A DNA stretch of 64,000 bases from Ziziphus jujuba (Eukaryota > Streptophyta > Magnoliopsida > Rosales > Rhamnaceae). The notes under the pieces are model-generated. The model was not told the origin of the DNA and did no database searches. It saw only the letters and a list, made by a program, of their open reading frames with translations. Shown in pieces: positions 37,386-51,420 of this stretch. How positions within the stretch are numbered: position 1 is the stretch's first letter; each line of letters begins with the position of its first letter. Position numbers and translations under genes: made by a program. The stretch lies in NCBI RefSeq assembly GCF_031755915.1, contig NC_083389.1, forward strand, positions 13,695,001-13,759,000, written 5' to 3'.

Positions 37386-38563
37386 GAGTATTAGGCGACG
37401 CATATTACTAAAATTAAAAAAAAAAAAAACTCTATTTATCTTGTTTAAATATCTTCACTGGTTATTTGATGCTCCAACAAAATCAAATTGTTAAAAATGA
37501 AGGTTTTAAAAAACTATATGAAAAAAAAGGGTATCAGGCGACGCATAGGATAGATTATGCGTCGTCTATTGCTCTAATTTTTTTTAAAAAAAAACTCTAT
37601 TTATCATCTTTAAATATTGTCACCGGTCATTTGATTCTGGAAGAAATTAAAATTGTTAAACAGGCAGATTTTAAAAAAAAAAACACCTTCTCTAACTAGT
37701 TTAAATATTTTAACTGGTTATTTGATGCTGAGATAAAATCAGATTGATTAAAAAAATAAAAAAACAAAACTCATTTATGTTGTTTAACTATTTTCACTGC
37801 TTATTTGATGCTGGAAGAAAATCAAATTGTTAAAAAGCATGGTTTTTTTGAAAGAAAAAAAAAAAAGAAATTGGGTATTAGGCGACGCATAGTACTGATT
37901 ATGCGTCGCCTATTACTATAATTAAAAAAAAAAAAAAAAACTCTCTTGTTATTGTTTAAATATTTTAACTGGTTATTTGATGCTCAACTAAAATCCAATT
38001 GTTAAAAATGAAGGTTTTAAAAAAAAAAAAATATATATATATATATATATAGGGTATTAGGTGACGCATAATCATGCTTATGCGTCGCCTATTACTAAAA
38101 TTAAAAAAAAAAAAAACTCTATTTATCTTGTTTAAATATCTTCACTGGTTATTTGATGCTCCAACAAAATCAAATTGTTAAAAATGAAGGTTTTAAAAAA
38201 CTATATGAAAAAAAAGGGTATCAGGCGACGCGTAGGATAGATTATGCTTCGTCTATTCCTCTAATTTTTTTTTAAAAAAAACCCTATTTATCATCTTTAA
38301 ATATTGTCACCGGTCATTTGATGCTGGAAGAAAATAAAATTGTTAAACAGGCAGATTTTAAAAAAAAAACACCTTCTCTAACTAGTTTAAATATTTTAAC
38401 TGGTTATTTGATACTGAGATAAAATCAGATTGATTAAAAAAATAAAAAAACAAAACTCATTTATGTTGTTTAACTATTTTCACCGCTTATTTGATGCTGG
38501 AAGAAAATCAAATTGTTAAAAAGCATGGTTTTTTTGAAAGCAAAAAAAAAAAAAAAAGAAATT

Positions 38564-39353
38564 GGGTATTAGGAGACGCATAGTACTGATTATGCGTCGC
38601 CTATTACTATAATTAAAAAAAACAAAACTCTCTTGTTATTGTTTAAATATTTTAACTGGTTATTTGATGCTCAACTAAAATCCAATTGTTAAAAATGAAG
38701 GTTTAAAAAAATATATATATAGAGTATTAGGCGACGCATATTACTAAAATTAAAAAAAAAAAAAAACTCTATTTATCTTGTTTAAATATCTTCACTGGTT
38801 ATTTGATGCTCCAACAAAATCAAATTGTTAAAAATGAAGGTTTTAAAAAACTATATGAAAAAAAAGGGTATCAGGCGACGCATAGGATAGATTATGCGTC
38901 GTCTATTGCTCTAATTTTTTTTTAAAAAAAACTCTATTTATCATCTTTAAATATTGTCACCGGTCATTTGATTCTGGAAGAAATTAAAATTGTTAAACAG
39001 GCAGATTTTAAAAAAAAAAACACCTTCTCTAACTAGTTTAAATATTTTAACTGGTTATTTGATGCTGAGATAAAATCAGATTGATTAAAAAAATAAAAAA
39101 ACAAAACTCATTTATGTTGTTTAACTATTTTCACTGCTTATTTGAAGCTGGAAGAAAATCAAATTGTTAAAAAGCATGGTTTTTTTGAAAGAAAAAAAAA
39201 AAAGAAATTGGGTATTAGGCGACGCATAGTACTGATTATGCGTCGCCTATTACTATAATTAAAAAAAAAAAAAAAAACTCTCTTGTTATTGTTTAAATAT
39301 TTTAACTGGTTATTTGATGCTCAACTAAAATCCAATTGTTAAAAATGAAGGTT

Positions 39354-39384
<31 letters not shown>

Positions 39385-40715
39385 TAGGGTATTAGGTGAC
39401 GCATAATCATGCTTATGCGTCGCCTATTACTAAAATTAAAAAAAAAAAAAACTCTATTTATCTTGTTTAAATATCTTCACTGGTTATTTGATGCTCCAAT
39501 AAAATCAAATTGTTAAAAATGAAGGTTTTAAAAAACTATATGAAAAAAAAGGGTATCAGGCGACGCGTAGGATAGATTATGCTTCGTCTATTCCTCTAAT
39601 TTTTTTTAAAAAAAAACCCTATTTATCATCTTTAAATATTGTCACCGGTCATTTGATGCTGGAAGAAAATAAAATTGTTAAACAGGCAGATTTTAAAAAA
39701 AAAACACCTTCTCTAACTAGTTTAAATATTTTAACTGGTTATTTGATACTGAGATAAAATCAGATTGATTAAAAAAATAAAAAAACAAAACTCATTTATG
39801 TTGTTTAACTATTTTCACCGCTTATTTGATGCTGGAAGAAAATCAAATTGTTAAAAAGCATGGTTTTTTTGAAAGCAAAAAAAAAAAAAAAAGAAATTGG
39901 GTATTAGGCGACGCATAGTACTGATTATGCGTCGCCTATTACTATAATTAAAAAAAAAAAAAAACCCTCTTGTTATTGTTTAAATATTTTAACTGGTTAT
40001 TTGATGCTCAACTAAAATCCAATTGTTAAAAATGAAGGTTTAAAAAAATATATATATAGAGTATTAGGCGACGCATATTACTAAAATTAAAAAAAAAAAA
40101 AAACTCTATTTATCTTGTTTAAATATCTTCACTGGTTATTTGATGCTCCAACAAAATCAAATTTTGAAAAATGAAGGTTTTAAAAAACTATATGAAAAAA
40201 AAGGGTATCAGGCGACGCATAGGATAGATTATGCGTCGTCTATTGCTCTAATTTTTTTTAAAAAAAAACTCTATTTATCATCTTTAAATATTGTCACCGG
40301 TCATTTGATTCTGGAAGAAATTAAAATTGTTAAACAGGCAGATTTTAAAAAAAAAAACACCTTCTCTAACTAGTTTAAATATTTTAACTGGTTATTTGAT
40401 GCTGAGATAAAATCAGATTGATTAAAAAAATAAAAAAACAAAACTCATTTATGTTGTTTAACTATTTTCACTGCTTATTTGATGCTGGAAGAAAATCAAA
40501 TTGTTAAAAAGCATGGTTTTTTTGAAAGAAAAAAAAAAAAAAGAAATTGGGTATTAGGCGACGCATAGTACTGATTATGCGTCGCCTATTACTATAATTA
40601 AAAAAAAAAAAAACTCTCTTGTTATTGTTTAAATATTTTAACTGGTTATTTGATGCTCAACTAAAATCCAATTGTTAAAAATGAAGGTTTTAAAAAAAAA
40701 ATATATATATATATA
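38564..40715 (+). repeat. Cassette beta, copy 4
   Basis: Offset about 3323 bp from copy 3. The right flank differs: a full palindrome unit (anchor 40816) follows where a del21 unit follows copies 1-3. Confidence 0.85.
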
Positions 40716-42043
40716 GGGTATTAGGCGACGCATAATCATGATTATGCGTCGCCTATTACTAAAATTAAAAAAAAAAAAACTCTATTTATCTTGTTTAAAT
40801 ATCTTCACTGGTTATTTGATGCTCCAACAAAATCAAATTGTTAAAAATGAAGGTTTTAAAAAACTATATGAAAAAAAAGGGTATCAGGCGACGCGTAGGA
40901 TAGATTATGCTTCGTCTATTCCTCTAATTTTTTTTAAAAAAAAACTCTATTTATCATCTTTAAATATTGTCACCGGTCATTTGATGCTGGAAGAAAATAA
41001 AATTGTTAAACAGGCAGATTTTAAAAAAAAAACACCTTCTCTAACTAGTTTAAATATTTTAACTGGTTATTTGATACTGAGATAAAATCAGATTGATTAA
41101 AAAAATAAAAAAACAAAACTCATTTATGTTGTTTAACTATTTTCACTGCTTATTTGATGCTGGAAGAAAATCAAATTGTTAAGAAGCATGGTTTTTTTGA
41201 AAGAAAAAAAAAAAAAATTGGGTATTAGGCGACGCATAGTACTTATTATGCGTCGCCTATTACTATAATTAAAAAAAAAAAAAAACTCTCTTGTTATTTT
41301 TTAAATATTTTAACTGGTTATTTGATGCTCAACTAAAATCCAATTGTTAAAAATGAAGGTTTAAAAAAATATATATATAGAGTATTAGGCGACGCATATT
41401 ACTAAAATTAAAAAAAAAAAAAAAACTCTACTTATCTTGTTTAAATATCTTCACTGGTTATTTGATGCTCCAACAAAATCAAATTGTTAAAAATGAAGGT
41501 TTTAAAAAACTATATGAAAAAAAAGGGTATCAGGCGACGCATAGGATAGATTATGCGTCGTCTATTGCTCTAATTGTTTTTAAAAAAAAACTCTATTTAT
41601 CATCTTTAAATATTGTCACCGGTCATTTGATTCTGGAAGAAATTAAAATTGTTAAACAGGCAGATTTTAAAAAAAAAAACACCTTCTCTAACTAGTTTAA
41701 ATATTTTAACTGGTTATTTGATGCTGAGATAAAATCAGATTGATTAAAAAAATAAAAAAACAAAACTCATTTATGTTGTTTCACTATTTTCACTGCTTAT
41801 TTGATGCTGGAAGAAAATCAAATTGTTAAGAAGCATGGTTTTTTTGAAAGAAAAAAAAAAAAAGAAATTGGGTATTAGGCGACGCATAGTACTTATTATG
41901 CGTCGCCTATTACTATAATTAAAAAAAAAAAAAACTCTCTTGTTATTGTTTAAATATTTTAACTGGTTATTTGATGCTCAACTAAAATCCAATTGTTAAA
42001 AATGAAGGTTTTAAAAAAAAAAAAATATATATATATATATATA

Positions 42044-42699
42044 GGGTATTAGGCGACGCATAATCATGATTATGCGTCGCCTATTACTAAAATTAAAAAA
42101 AAAAAAACTCTATTTATCTTGTTTAAATATCTTCACTGGTTATTTGATGCTCCAACAAAATCAAATTGTTAAAAATGAAGGTATTAAAAAACTATATGAA
42201 AAAAAAGGGTATCAGGCGACGCGTAGGATAGATTATGCTTCGTCTATTCCTCTAATTTTTTTTAAAAAAAAACTCTATTTATCATCTTTAAATATTGTCA
42301 CCGGTCATTTGATGCTGGAAGAAAATAAAATTGTTAAACAGGCAGATTTTAAAAAAAAAACACCTTCTCTAACTAGTTTAAATATTTTAACTGGTTATTT
42401 GATACTGAGATAAAATCAGATTGATTAAAAAAATAAAAAAACAAAACTCATTTATGTTGTTTAACTATTTTCACTGCTTATTTGATGCTGGAAGAAAATC
42501 AAATTGTTACAAAGCATGGTTTTTTTGAAAGAAAAAAAGAAAAAAAAAGAAATTGGGTATTAGGCGACGCATAGTACTGATTATGCGTCGCCTATTACTA
42601 TAATTAAAAAAAAAAAAAAGTCTCTTGTTATTGTTTAAATATTTTAACTGGTTATTTGATGCTCAACTAAAATCCAATTGTTAAAAATGAAGGTTTAAA

Positions 42700-42730
<31 letters not shown>

Positions 42731-43404
42731 GGGTATTAGGCGACGCATAATCATGATTATGCGTCGCCAATTACTAAAACTAAAAAAAAAAAAAAAAACT
42801 CTATTTATCTTGTTTAAATATCTTCACTGGTTATTTGATGCTCCAACAAAATCAAATTGTTAAAAATGAAGGTTTTAAAAAACTATATGAAAAAAAAGGG
42901 TATCAGGCGACGCATAGGATAGATTATGCGTCGTCTATTACTCTACTTTTTTAAAAAAAAAACTCTATTTATCATCTTTAAATATTGTCACCGGTCATTT
43001 GATGCCGGAAGAAAATAAAATTGTTAAACAGGCAGATTTTAAAAAAAAAAAACACCTTCTCTAACTAGTTTAAATATTTTAACTGGTTATTTGATGCTGA
43101 GATAAAATCAGATTGATTAAAAAAATAAAAAAACAAAACTCATTTATGTTGTTTAACTATTTTCACCGCTTATTTGATGCTGGAAGAAAATCAAATTGTT
43201 AAAAAGCATGGTTTTTTTGAAAGCAAAAAAAAAAAAAAAAGAAATTGGGTATTAGGCGACGCATAGTACTGATTATGCGTCGCCTATTACTATAATTAAA
43301 AAAAAAAAAACTCTCTTGTTATTGTTTAAATATTTTAACTGGTTATTTGATGCTCAACTAAAATCCAATTGTTAAAAATGAAGGTTTAAAAAAATATATA
43401 TATA
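42044..43404 (+). repeat. Cassette alpha, copy 2
   Basis: GTATT unit 42044-42730 and GATGCCGG unit 42731-43404. Same marks and order as 20030-21389, offset about 22014 bp. The following units at 43485, 44168 and 44820 also match those after copy 1. Confidence 0.87.
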
Positions 43405-44033
43405 GAGTATTAGGCGACGCATATTACTAAAATTAAAAAAAAAAAAAACTCTATTTATCTTGTTTAAATATCTTCACTGGTTATTTGATGCTCCAACAAA
43501 ATCAAATTGTTAAAAATGAAGGTTTTAAAAAACTATATGAAAAAAAAGGGTATCAGGCGACGCATAGGATAGATTATGCGTCGTCTATTGCTCTAATTTT
43601 TTTTAAAAAAAAACTCTATTTATCATCTTTAAATATTGTCACCGGTCATTTGATTCTGGAAGAAATTAAAATTGTTAAACAGGCAGATTTTAAAAAAAAA
43701 AACACCTTCTCTAACTAGTTTAAATATTTTAACTGGTTATTTGATGCTGAGATAAAATCAGATTGATTAAAAAAATAAAAAAACAAAACTCATTTATGTT
43801 GTTTAACTATTTTCACTGCTTATTTGATGCTGGAAGAAAATCAAATTGTTAAAAAGCATGGTTTTTTTGAAAGAAAAAAAAAAAAGAAATTGGGTATTAG
43901 GCGACGCATAGTACTGATTATGCGTCGCCTATTACTATAATTAAAAAAAAAAAAAAAAACTCTCTTGTTATTGTTTAAATATTTTAACTGGTTATTTGAT
44001 GCTCAACTAAAATCCAATTGTTAAAAATGAAGG

Positions 44034-44066
<33 letters not shown>

Positions 44067-45909
44067 GGGTATTAGGTGACGCATAATCATGCTTATGCGT
44101 CGCCTATTACTAAAATTAAAAAAAAAAAAAACTCTATTTATCTTGTTTAAATATCTTCACTGGTTATTTGATGCTCCAACAAAATCAAATTGTTAAAAAT
44201 GAAGGTTTTAAAAAACTATATGAAAAAAAAGGGTATCAGGCGACGCGTAGGATAGATTATGCTTCGTCTATTCCTCTAATTTTTTTTAAAAAAAAACTCT
44301 ATTTATCATCTTTAAATATTGTCACCGGTCATTTGATGCTGGAAGAAAATAAAATTGTTAAACAGGCAGATTTTAAAAAAAAAACACCTTCTCTAACTAG
44401 TTTAAATATTTTAACTGGTTATTTGATACTGAGATAAAATCAGATTGATTAAAAAAATAAAAAAACAAAACTCATTTATGTTGTTTAACTATTTTCACCG
44501 CTTATTTGATGCTGGAAGAAAATCAAATTGTTAAAAAGCATGGTTTTTTTGAAAGCAAAAAAAAAAAAAAAAGAAATTGGGTATTAGGCGACGCATAGTA
44601 CTGATTATGCGTCGCCTATTACTATAATTAAAAAAAAAAAAAAACCCTCTTGTTATTATTTAAATATTTTAACTGGTTATTTGATGCTCAACTAAAATCC
44701 AATTGTTAAAAATGAAGGTTTAAAAAAATATATATATAGAGTATTAGGCGACGCATATTACTAAAATTAAAAAAAAAAAAAAACTCTATTTATCTTGTTT
44801 AAATATCTTCACTGGTTATTTGATGCTCCAACAAAATCAAATTGTGAAAAATGAAGGTTTTAAAAAACTATATGAAAAAAAAGGGTATCAGGCGACGCAT
44901 AGGATAGATTATGCGTCGTCTATTGCTCTAATTTTTTTTAAAAAAAAACTCTATTTATCATCTTTAAATATTGTCACCGGTCATTTGATTCTGGAAGAAA
45001 TTAAAATTGTTAAACAGGCAGATTTTAAAAAAAAAAACACCTTCTCTAACTAGTTTAAATATTTTAACTGGTTATTTGATGCTGAGATAAAATCAGATTG
45101 ATTAAAAAAATAAAAAAACAAAACTCATTTATGTTGTTTAACTATTTTCACTGCTTATTTGATGCTGGAAGAAAATCAAATTGTTAAAAAGCATGGTTTT
45201 TTTGAAAGAAAAAAAAAAAAAAGAAATTGGGTATTAGGCGACGCATAGTACTGATTATGCGTCGCCTATTACTATAATTAAAAAAAAAAAAAACTCTCTT
45301 GTTATTGTTTAAATATTTTAACTGGTTATTTGATGCTCAACTAAAATCCAATTGTTAAAAATGAAGGTTTTAAAAAAAAAAAATATATATATATATAGGG
45401 TATTAGGCGACGCATAATCATGATTATGCGTCGCCTATTACTAAAATTAAAAAAAAAAAAAACTCTATTTATCTTGTTTAAATATCTTCACTGGTTATTT
45501 GATGCTCCAACAAAATCAAATTGTTAAAAATGAAGGTTTTAAAAAACTATATGAAAAAAAAGGGTATCAGGCGACGCGTAGGATAGATTATGCTTCGTCT
45601 ATTCCTCTAATTTTTTTTAAAAAAAAACCCTATTTATCATCTTTAAATATTGTCACCGGTCATTTGATGCTGGAAGAAAATAAAATTGTTAAACAGGCAG
45701 ATTTTAAAAAAAAAACACCTTCTCTAACTAGTTTAAATATTTTAACTGGTTATTTGATACTGAGATAAAATCAGATTGATTAAAAAAATAAAAAAACAAA
45801 ACTCATTTATGTTGTTTAACTATTTTCACCGCTTATTTGATGCTGGAAGAAAATCAAATTGTTAAAAAGCATGGTTTTTTTGAAAGCAAAAAAAAAAAAA
45901 AAAGAAATT

Positions 45910-46696
45910 GGGTATTAGGAGACGCATAGTACTGATTATGCGTCGCCTATTACTATAATTAAAAAAAAAAAAACTCTCTTGTTATTGTTTAAATATTTTA
46001 ACTGGTTATTTGATGCTCAACTAAAATCCAATTGTTAAAAATGAAGGTTTAAAAAAATATATATATAGAGTATTAGGCGACGCATATTACTAAAATTAAA
46101 AAAAAAAAAAACTCTATTTATCTTGTTTAAATATCTTCACTGGTTATTTGATGCTCCAACAAAATCAAATTGTTAAAAATGAAGGTTTTAAAAAACTATA
46201 TGAAAAAAAAGGGTATCAGGCGACGCATAGGATAGATTATGCGTCGTCTATTGCTCTAATTTTTTTTAAAAAAAAACTCTATTTATCATCTTTAAATATT
46301 GTCACCGGTCATTTGATTCTGGAAGAAATTAAAATTGTTAAACAGGCAGATTTTAAAAAACAAAACACCTTCTCTAACTAGTTTAAATATTTTAACTGGT
46401 TATTTGATGCTGAGATAAAATCAGATTGATTAAAAAAATAAAAAAACAAAACTCATTTATGTTGTTTAACTATTTTCACTGCTTATTTGAAGCTGGAAGA
46501 AAATCAAATTGTTAAAAAGCATGGTTTTTTTGAAAGAAAAAAAAAAAAGAAATTGGGTATTAGGCGACGCATAGTACTGATTATGCGTCGCCTATTACTA
46601 TAATTAAAAAAAAAAAAAAAAACTCTCTTGTTATTGTTTAAATATTTTAACTGGTTATTTGATGCTCAACTAAAATCCAATTGTTAAAAATGAAGG

Positions 46697-46742
<46 letters not shown>

Positions 46743-48066
46743 TTAGGTGACGCATAATCATGCTTATGCGTCGCCTATTACTAAAATTAAAAAAAAAAAA
46801 AACTCTATTTATCTTGTTTAAATATCTTCACTGGTTATTTGATGCTCCAACAAAATCAAATTGTTAAAAATGAAGGTTTTAAAAAACTATATGAAAAAAA
46901 AGGGTATCAGGCGACGCGTAGGATAGATTATGCTTCGTCTATTCCTCTAATTTTTTTTAAAAAAAAACCCTATTTATCATCTTTAAATATTGTCACCGGT
47001 CATTTGATGCTGGAAGAAAATAAAATTGTTAAACAGGCAGATTTTAAAAAAAAAACACCTTCTCTAACTAGTTTAAATATTTTAACTGGTTATTTGATAC
47101 TGAGATAAAATCAGATTGATTAAAAAAATAAAAAAACAAAACTCATTTATGTTGTTTAACTATTTTCACCGCTTATTTGATGCTGGAAGAAAATCAAATT
47201 GTTAAAAAGCATGGTTTTTTTGAAAGCAAAAAAAAAAAAAAAAGAAATTGGGTATTAGGCGACGCATAGTACTGATTATGCGTCGCCTATTACTATAATT
47301 AAAAAAAAAAAAAAACCCTCTTGTTATTGTTTAAATATTTTAACTGGTTATTTGATGCTCAACTAAAATCCAATTGTTAAAAATGAAGGTTTAAAAAAAT
47401 ATATATATAGAGTATTAGGCGACGCATATTACTAAAATTAAAAAAAAAAAAAAACTCTATTTATCTTGTTTAAATATCTTCACTGGTTATTTGATGCTCC
47501 AACAAAATCAAATTTTGAAAAATGAAGGTTTTAAAAAACTATATGAAAAAAAAGGGTATCAGGCGACGCATAGGATAGATTATGCGTCGTCTATTGCTCT
47601 AATTTTTTTTAAAAAAAAACTCTATTTATCATCTTTAAATATTGTCACCGGTCATTTGATTCTGGAAGAAATTAAAATTGTTAAACAGGCAGATTTTAAA
47701 AAAAAAAACACCTTCTCTAACTAGTTTAAATATTTTAACTGGTTATTTGATGCTGAGATAAAATCAGATTGATTAAAAAAATAAAAAAACAAAACTCATT
47801 TATGTTGTTTAACTATTTTCACTGCTTATTTGATGCTGGAAGAAAATCAAATTGTTAAAAAGCATGGTTTTTTTGAAAGAAAAAAAAAAAAAAGAAATTG
47901 GGTATTAGGCGACGCATAGTACTGATTATGCGTCGCCTATTACTATAATTAAAAAAAAAAAAAACTCTCTTGTTATTGTTTAAATATTTTAACTGGTTAT
48001 TTGATGCTCAACTAAAATCCAATTGTTAAAAATGAAGGTTTTAAAAAAAATATATATATATATATA
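45910..48066 (+). repeat. Cassette beta, copy 5 (diverged)
   Basis: Keeps GGAGACGC, TTGAAGCTGG and AAATTTTGAAAAATG but lacks ACAAAACTC and CCAATAAAATC, and has an AAAAAACAAAACACC interruption near 46355. It is probably an older or converted copy. Confidence 0.8.
46709..46737. repeat. Longest (TA)n tract, ~14 repeats
   Basis: The TA run precedes a GGTGACGC-type block A. Equivalent tracts in the paralogous cassettes near 24.7, 32.0, 36.0 and 39.4 kb are shorter. Confidence 0.82.
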
Positions 48067-49361
48067 GGGTATTAGGCGACGCATAATCATGATTATGCGT
48101 CGCCTATTACTAAAATTAAAAAAAAAAAAAAACTCTATTTATCTTGTTTAAATATCTTCACTGGTTATTTGATGCTCCAACAAAATCAAATTGTTAAAAA
48201 TGAAGGTTTTAAAAAACTATATGAAAAAAAAGGGTATCAGGCGACGCGTAGGATAGATTATGCTTCGTCTATTCCTCTAATTTTTTTTAAAAAAAAACTC
48301 TATTTATCATCTTTAAATATTGTCACCGGTCATTTGATGCTGGAAGAAAATAAAATTGTTAAACAGGCAGATTTTAAAAAAAAAACACCTTCTCTAACTA
48401 GTTTAAATATTTTAACTGGTTATTTGATACTGAGATAAAATCAGATTGATTAAAAAAATAAAAAAACAAAACTCATTTATGTTGTTTAACTATTTTCACT
48501 GCTTATTTGATGCTGGAAGAAAATCAAATTGTTAAGAAGCATGGTTTTTTTGAAAGAAAAAAAAAAAAATTGGGTATTAGGCGACGCATAGTACTTATTA
48601 TGCGTCGCCTATTACTATAATTAAAAAAAAAAAAAAACTCTCTTGTTATTTTTTAAATATTTTAACTGGTTATTTGATGCTCAACTAAAATCCAATTGTT
48701 AAAAATGAAGGTTTAAAAAAATATATATATAGAGTATTAGGCGACGCATATTACTAAAATTAAAAAAAAAAAAAAAACTCTACTTATCTTGTTTAAATAT
48801 CTTCACTGGTTATTTGATGCTCCAACAAAATCAAATTGTTAAAAAAGAAGGTTTTAAAAAACTATATGAAAAAAAAGGGTATCAGGCGACGCATAGGATA
48901 GATTATGCGTCGTCTATTGCTCTAATTGTTTTTAAAAAAAAACTCTATTTATCATCTTTAAATATTGTCACCGGTCATTTGATTCTGGAAGAAATTAAAA
49001 TTGTTAAACAGGCAGATTTTAAAAAAAAAAACACCTTCTCTAACTAGTTTAAATATTTTAACTGGTTATTTGATGCTGAGATAAAATCAGATTGATTAAA
49101 AAAATAAAAAAACAAAACTCATTTATGTTGTTTCACTATTTTCACTGCTTATTTGATGCTGGAAGAAAATCAAATTGTTAAGAAGCATGGTTTTTTTGAA
49201 AGAAAAAAAAAAAAAAGAAATTGGGTATTAGGCGACGCATAGTACTTATTATGCGTCGCCTATTACTATAATTAAAAAAAAAAAAAAGTCTCTTGTTATT
49301 GTTTAAATATTTTAACTGGTTATTTGATGCTCAACTAAAATCCAATTGTTAAAAATGAAGG

Positions 49362-49396
<35 letters not shown>

Positions 49397-51388
49397 GGGT
49401 ATTAGGTGACGCATAATCATGCTTATGCGTCGCCTATTACTAAAATTAAAAAAAAAAAAAACTCTATTTATCTTGTTTAAATATCTTCACTGGTTATTTG
49501 ATGCTCCAACAAAATCAAATTGTTAAAAATGAAGGTATTAAAAAACTATATGAAAAAAAAGGGTATCAGGCGACGCGTAGGATAGATTATGCTTCGTCTA
49601 TTCCTCTAATTTTTTTTAAAAAAAAACTCTATTTATCATCTTTAAATATTGTCACCGGTCATTTGATGCTGGAAGAAAATAAAATTGTTAAACAGGCAGA
49701 TTTTAAAAAAAAAACACCTTCTCTAACTAGTTTAAATATTTTAACTGGTTATTTGATACTGAGATAAAATCAGATTGATTAAAAAAATAAAAAAACAAAA
49801 CTCATTTATGTTGTTTAACTATTTTCACTGCTTATTTGATGCTGGAAGAAAATCAAATTGTTACAAAGCATGGTTTTTTTGAAAGAAAAAAAGAAAAAAA
49901 AAGAAATTGGGTATTAGGCGACGCATAGTACTGATTATGCGTCGCCTATTACTATAATTAAAAAAAAAAAAAAGTCTCTTGTTATTGTTTAAATATTTTA
50001 ACTGGTTATTTGATGCTCAACTAAAATCCAATTGTTAAAAATGAAGGTTTAAAAAAAAAAAAAATATATATATATATATATATAGGGTATTAGGCGACGC
50101 ATAATCATGATTATGCGTCGCCAATTACTAAAACTAAAAAAAAAAAAAAAAACTCTATTTATCTTGTTTAAATATCTTCACTGGTTATTTGATGCTCCAA
50201 CAAAATCAAATTGTTAAAAATGAAGGTTTTAAAAAACTATATGAAAAAAAAGGGTATCAGGCGACGCATAGGATAGATTATGCGTCGTCTATTACTCTAC
50301 TTTTTTAAAAAAAAAACTCTATTTATCATCTTTAAATATTGTCACCGGTCATTTGATGCCGGAAGAAAATAAAATTGTTAAACAGGCAGATTTTAAAAAA
50401 AAAAAACACCTTCTCTAACTAGTTTAAATATTTTAACTGGTTATTTGATGCTGAGATAAAATCAGATTGATTAAAAAAATAAAAAAACAAAACTCATTTA
50501 TGTTGTTTAACTATTTTCACCGCTTATTTGATGCTGGAAGAAAATCAAATTGTTAAAAAGCATGGTTTTTTTGAAAGCAAAAAAAAAAAAAAAAGAAATT
50601 GGGTATTAGGCGACGCATAGTACTGATTATGCGTCGCCTATTACTATAATTAAAAAAAAAAAAACTCTCTTGTTATTGTTTAAATATTTTAACTGGTTAT
50701 TTGATGCTCAACTAAAATCCAATTGTTAAAAATGAAGGTTTAAAAAAATATATATATAGAGTATTAGGCGACGCATATTACTAAAATTAAAAAAAAAAAA
50801 AACTCTATTTATCTTGTTTAAATATCTTCACTGGTTATTTGATGCTCCAACAAAATCAAATTGTTAAAAATGAAGGTTTTAAAAAACTATATGAAAAAAA
50901 AGGGTATCAGGCGACGCATAGGATAGATTATGCGTCGTCTATTGCTCTAATTTTTTTTAAAAAAAAACTCTATTTATCATCTTTAAATATTGTCACCGGT
51001 CATTTGATTCTGGAAGAAATTAAAATTGTTAAACAGGCAGATTTTAAAAAAAAAAACACCTTCTCTAACTAGTTTAAATATTTTAACTGGTTATTTGATG
51101 CTGAGATAAAATCAGATTGATTAAAAAAATAAAAAAACAAAACTCATTTATGTTGTTTAACTATTTTCACTGCTTATTTGATGCTGGAAGAAAATCAAAT
51201 TGTTAAAAAGCATGGTTTTTTTGAAAGAAAAAAAAAAAAGAAATTGGGTATTAGGCGACGCATAGTACTGATTATGCGTCGCCTATTACTATAATTAAAA
51301 AAAAAAAAAAAACTCTCTTGTTATTGTTTAAATATTTTAACTGGTTATTTGATGCTCAACTAAAATCCAATTGTTAAAAATGAAGGTT

Positions 51389-51420
<32 letters not shown>

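Larger units (their letters stand above)
40716..48066 (+). repeat. 7.35-kb superrepeat, copy 1
   Basis: Eleven consecutive units. Anchors 40816, 41462, 42144, 42835, 43485, 44168, 44820 and 45499 match 48169, 48814, 49498, 50189, 50839, 51521, 52170 and 52853 at offsets of 7350-7354 bp. Private marks include TCTACTTATC, CTAATTGTTTTTAAA and TTGTTTCACTATT. Confidence 0.86.
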
